In this document: positions 31,887 through 34,077 of the stretch, in pieces
Layout: each line of letters opens with the position of its first letter
How positions within the stretch are numbered: position 1 is the first letter of the stretch
From: an uncultured Collinsella sp.
Lineage (GTDB): Bacteria; Actinomycetota; Coriobacteriia; Coriobacteriales; Coriobacteriaceae
Reading direction: 5' to 3'
Assembly: GCA_934621885.1 (NCBI GenBank)
Contig: CAKTUH010000009.1
Span: forward strand, 1 to 34,077
Length of the DNA stretch: 34,077 nucleotides
The notes under the pieces: generated by a model
Databases searched by the model: none
What the model was told of the DNA's origin: nothing
Seen by the model: the letters and a program-made list of their open reading frames with translations, nothing else
Translations under genes and position numbers: made by a program

Positions 31887-32688
31887 AGGCGGTGGCGATG
31901 ATGAGGGTTGGGGCGTTGGTGTCGGTGGCCTCGGCGATTGAGGTGGCGACGGCGCCTTCGGGGTCGCGGTCCATCACGATGGCGTTGACGTCGGTCAGCT
32001 CGGCAAAGCGGTACATGCCGCGTCCGTTGACCTTGCTGGCGTCCATGAGGGCAACGCCTTGACGGGCGGCGGAGATCATGGCTGTTTTGGTCTCGGCCAT
32101 CTGCGGAAAGTCGGTCGTAAAGCCGCAGCCGGGAACAAAAGCGCCGGGGCACATGACGGCAAGGTCGGCGTGAATCATCTGTAGCGCCTGCATAGTGAGC
32201 GGACCGTACAGATAGCGATGGCCTTTGCGCAGCGCGCCGCCCAGCATAACAACATCGACCGAGGGCATGCTCTCGTCGATGTAATCGGCGATGGTAATGT
32301 CGGCCGTGATGACGGTGATGCCGTCGCGTTGGTCGAGCAGGCGGACAAATTCGAGTGCCGTGGTGCCCGAGTCGACGAGCAGCGTGTCACCGTCGCTGAC
32401 GAGCTCGATGGCGCTTTGGGCGATGGCCTGCTTTGCGGCCACGTTGACGTTAATACGCCGGTCCTGCGTGGAAACGGTCAGGCGCTTGTGGAGCGACACG
32501 GCACCGCCGTGCGTGCGGCGCAGCTTGCCAGCCTCGGCGAGGGCGTCCAGGTCGGCGCGGGCCGTGACGGAGGACACGCCAAAGGTCTGGGCGATTTCTG
32601 CCACCTGCACCGAGGCATTGTGCTCGAGCATTTCCATGATGGCGGCACGGCGTTCGTCGGCAAAAGCCCGGGTTGCAACTTGGACCAT
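31885..32688 (-). CDS. DeoR-family regulator, divergent from the aldolase
   Basis: A transcription regulator of about 267 residues. Winged HTH: DERRAAIMEMLEHNASVQV, AEIAQTFGVSSVTARADLDAL, wing GKLRRTHGGAVS. The DeoR sensor domain has LLVDSGTTALEFVRLL, VITADITIADYI, VVMLGGALRKGHRYLYGP and LMDASKVNGRGMY. The ATG at 32688 is preferred because GGAG lies 5 nt upstream; the in-frame ATG at 32745 has no clear ribosome site and its extra 19 residues precede the domain. Location suggests it controls the ketose-bisphosphate aldolase. Unlike most DeoR proteins, its helix has SVTARADL in place of the usual S-T-RRDL, so its operator probably differs from the TGTTCG sites. Confidence 0.88.
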   Translation of the reverse strand: MVQVATRAFADERRAAIMEMLEHNASVQVAEIAQTFGVSSVTARADLDALAEAGKLRRTHGGAVSLHKRLTVSTQDRRINVNVAAKQAIAQSAIELVSDGDTLLVDSGTTALEFVRLLDQRDGITVITADITIADYIDESMPSVDVVMLGGALRKGHRYLYGPLTMQALQMIHADLAVMCPGAFVPGCGFTTDFPQMAETKTAMISAARQGVALMDASKVNGRGMYRFAELTDVNAIVMDRDPEGAVATSIAEATDTNAPTLIIATA

Positions 32689-33022
32689 GTCAGCTCCATT
32701 CTCAGCCAAATTTGCAGGAATTGTGTTGACTCTATTTTCGTTCATTTTCTTTTTGAGTAAGAAAACGCCTTTCGATTACTTATCTTTTCTATAAAAGAAA
32801 GACACTCAAGGCTCAAAACTCAATATCGAACGCATGCGCTCGGCACAAAACCCTTCCGTTTGCTTTTCAAAAATGAAGGCTCGACCTCGCGCGACGACAA
32901 CATTCCGCACATTCATACCCGCTGAATTTCATACAATGAGCGCAGCAAAACGCAAGGTAAAACGCCTTGCGAACACGTACGCCCGATGTCCAGATGCGGG
33001 CGAGGGAGAGGAGCAAACGCTC
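32689..33022. promoter_or_regulatory. Divergent control region of the DeoR gene and the aldolase gene
   Basis: AT-rich in its left half. It holds an imperfect dyad TCTTTTCTATAAAAGAAAGA (32784-32803), three CTCAA boxes 7 bp apart (32805, 32812, 32819), and ATACAAT (32931-32937) as a possible aldolase -10. It contains no TGTTCG pair and no LacI-type ACGTT site. The leader of the aldolase mRNA would be long (about 80 nt or more). Confidence 0.4.
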
Positions 33023-33880
33023 ATGGCACTTGTTACCACCGAAAAGATGCTCAAGGACGCTCAGGCCGGCCACTACGCCGTCGGCGCGTTCAACGTCGAG
33101 AACCTCGAGTTTGTTATGGCCGTTCTGGCCGCTGCCGAGGAGACCAAGTCCCCCGTCATCATGCAGACCACCCCGGGCACCATCAAGACCGCCGGTCTGG
33201 ACTACTTCTACGGCATGGTCAAGGCTGCCGCCGAGCGCGCTTCCGTGCCCGTCGCCCTGCACCTCGATCATGGCGATGGCTATGACCGCTGCATGCAGGC
33301 CTTCCGCACTGGCTACACCTCCGTCATGATCGACGGTTCGCACGAGTCCTTCGAGGACAACATCGCCCTGACCAAGTCCGTCGCCGACGCCGGCCGCGCC
33401 ATGGGCGTGCCCGTCGAGGCCGAGCTTGGCAAGGTTGGCGGCAAGGAGGACGACGGTCCCGCGGTTGAGGGCGAGAGCCCCTACACCGACCCCGCCGAGG
33501 CCAAGGAGTTCGTCGAGCGCACTGGCTGCACCTCGCTCGCTATTGGCGTTGGCACCAGCCACGGTGTGTACACGAGCGATCCGCACATCGAGCAGTCCGT
33601 GGTCAAGGCCATCCGCGACGCCGTCGACGTGCCGCTGGTTCTGCACGGCACCTCCGGTGTGCCCGATGAGCAGGTTGCCGAGGCTGTGAAGAACGGCATC
33701 TGCAAGGTTAACTACGCTACCGAGCTGCGTCAGGCCTACACCAAGGGCTTCATGGCCTACATGGCCGAGAACCCCGCCTGCTTCGATCCCAAGAAGCCGG
33801 CCAAGGAGGGCATGCGTGAGATCACCGAGCTGGTTAAGATCCGCATGACCAACCTCAACTCTGTGGGCAAAGCAGAGTAA
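33023..33880 (+). CDS. Class II ketose-bisphosphate aldolase (GatY/KbaY/FbaA family)
   Basis: A 285-residue zinc aldolase, cleaving tagatose-1,6-bisphosphate or fructose-1,6-bisphosphate to glyceraldehyde-3-phosphate and dihydroxyacetone phosphate. Catalytic Asp82 and zinc ligands His83 (HLDHGDGYD), His180 (GTSHGVYTSD) and His208 (LVLHGTSGVP) are visible, as is YATELR near the phosphate site. AFNVENLEFVMAVLAAAEETKSPVIMQTTPGT resembles the GatY/KbaY/IolJ branch. The ATG at 33023 has GGAGAGGAG upstream; the frame is open back to 32834 without family match. No LacD-type class I aldolase is in the window, so this is the best candidate to complete the tagatose pathway, but it may be the general glycolytic enzyme. 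Confidence 0.92.
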   Translation: MALVTTEKMLKDAQAGHYAVGAFNVENLEFVMAVLAAAEETKSPVIMQTTPGTIKTAGLDYFYGMVKAAAERASVPVALHLDHGDGYDRCMQAFRTGYTSVMIDGSHESFEDNIALTKSVADAGRAMGVPVEAELGKVGGKEDDGPAVEGESPYTDPAEAKEFVERTGCTSLAIGVGTSHGVYTSDPHIEQSVVKAIRDAVDVPLVLHGTSGVPDEQVAEAVKNGICKVNYATELRQAYTKGFMAYMAENPACFDPKKPAKEGMREITELVKIRMTNLNSVGKAE

Positions 33881-33958
33881 CAGCAAGGGTACTCTGATCC
33901 CACCGGGCCGTCCGGAAACGGAAAAGGGCCTATCTCTCAGAACGTCCTCGGACATGTC

Positions 33959-33995
33959 GGAAGCCCCGCCGCGCACTACGCGCTGCGGGGCTTCC
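33959..33995. terminator. Hairpin between aldolase and the right-end gene
   Basis: An 11-bp perfect outer stem (33959-33969 with 33985-33995) and 4-bp inner stem lie between convergent genes. Neither strand shows a T-run, so it is only a possible bidirectional terminator. Confidence 0.45.
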
Positions 33996-34010
33996 TCCGT
34001 CCTGACGCTC

Positions 34011-34077
34011 CTATTTGGCAAGGCCTTTTTTGGAATTCATTTTTCGCTCCGCCTCGAAGGCCTGCCTGTCCCAATCG
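34011..34077 (-). CDS. Partial gene, C-terminal 21 residues
   Basis: On the minus strand an open frame enters from the right edge and ends TAG at 34013-34011 (last residues NSKKGLAK). The residues are charged and helix-like (QAFEAERK). The family cannot be told. It is convergent with the aldolase across a hairpin, which supports it being a real gene end. Confidence 0.45.
   Translation of the reverse strand, partial: DWDRQAFEAERKMNSKKGLAK

Noticed and set aside
32834..33022. 63-codon N-terminal extension of the aldolase frame
   Set aside because: The residues are basic and unlike any aldolase, while the ATG at 33023 has a good ribosome site and the family N-terminus.

Overview
The window looks like a chromosomal piece of a gut anaerobe of the Coriobacteriia, most likely Collinsella or a close relative. 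This is an inference from the high-GC codon use, the phosphotransferase-based sugar genes, the FprA-type flavodiiron protein and the absence of respiratory genes. No database search was possible.

The theme is lactose and galactose use. Reading left to right: the end of nagA, a flavodoxin, a lacX-lacC pair, a relic of a second nagA 3' end, a YhcH-family sugar-binding protein and a tRNA-Thr (1-4675). Next come an orphan PTS IIB protein that lacks its phosphorylatable histidine, and galM divergent from a DeoR-family regulator that I read as LacR-like (4833-7436). Two parallel lactose modules follow (8111-12673 and 13167-17809). Each has a 6-phospho-beta-galactosidase, a lactose-type PTS IICB and a divergent LacI-family repressor. 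The only lactose IIA (lacF, 18023-18361) follows the second repressor. After a five-helix membrane protein of unknown function comes lacA-lacB-lacX-lacC (19986-22995). An AAA/DUF4143 ATPase is followed by galK-galT with a divergent LacI-family repressor (24811-29005), a flavodiiron protein, a second AAA ATPase with a C-terminal winged helix, and a DeoR-family regulator divergent from a class II ketose-bisphosphate aldolase (31885-33880). The window ends in a partial minus-strand gene.

Taken together, lactose would enter as lactose-6-phosphate through LacF and either LacE, and either LacG would split it. Galactose-6-phosphate would pass through LacAB to tagatose-6-phosphate, then LacC to tagatose-1,6-bisphosphate, and a class II aldolase would finish the route. 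Free galactose would pass through GalM, GalK and GalT; galE is not in the window.

Two regulatory layers can be read in the DNA. A 10-bp-phased direct repeat (TGTTCG-N4-TGTTYR) lies before the DeoR-type gene, lacF and lacA, tying loci 13 kb apart into one regulon. Each of the three LacI-family genes has its own variant of an ACGTT-centred operator beside it. Intergenic regions are rich in repeats: nine copies of a roughly 55-nt stem-loop, two other palindrome clusters, a phased CTCAA array, a 33-bp tandem repeat and a 39-bp direct repeat flanking an ATPase gene.
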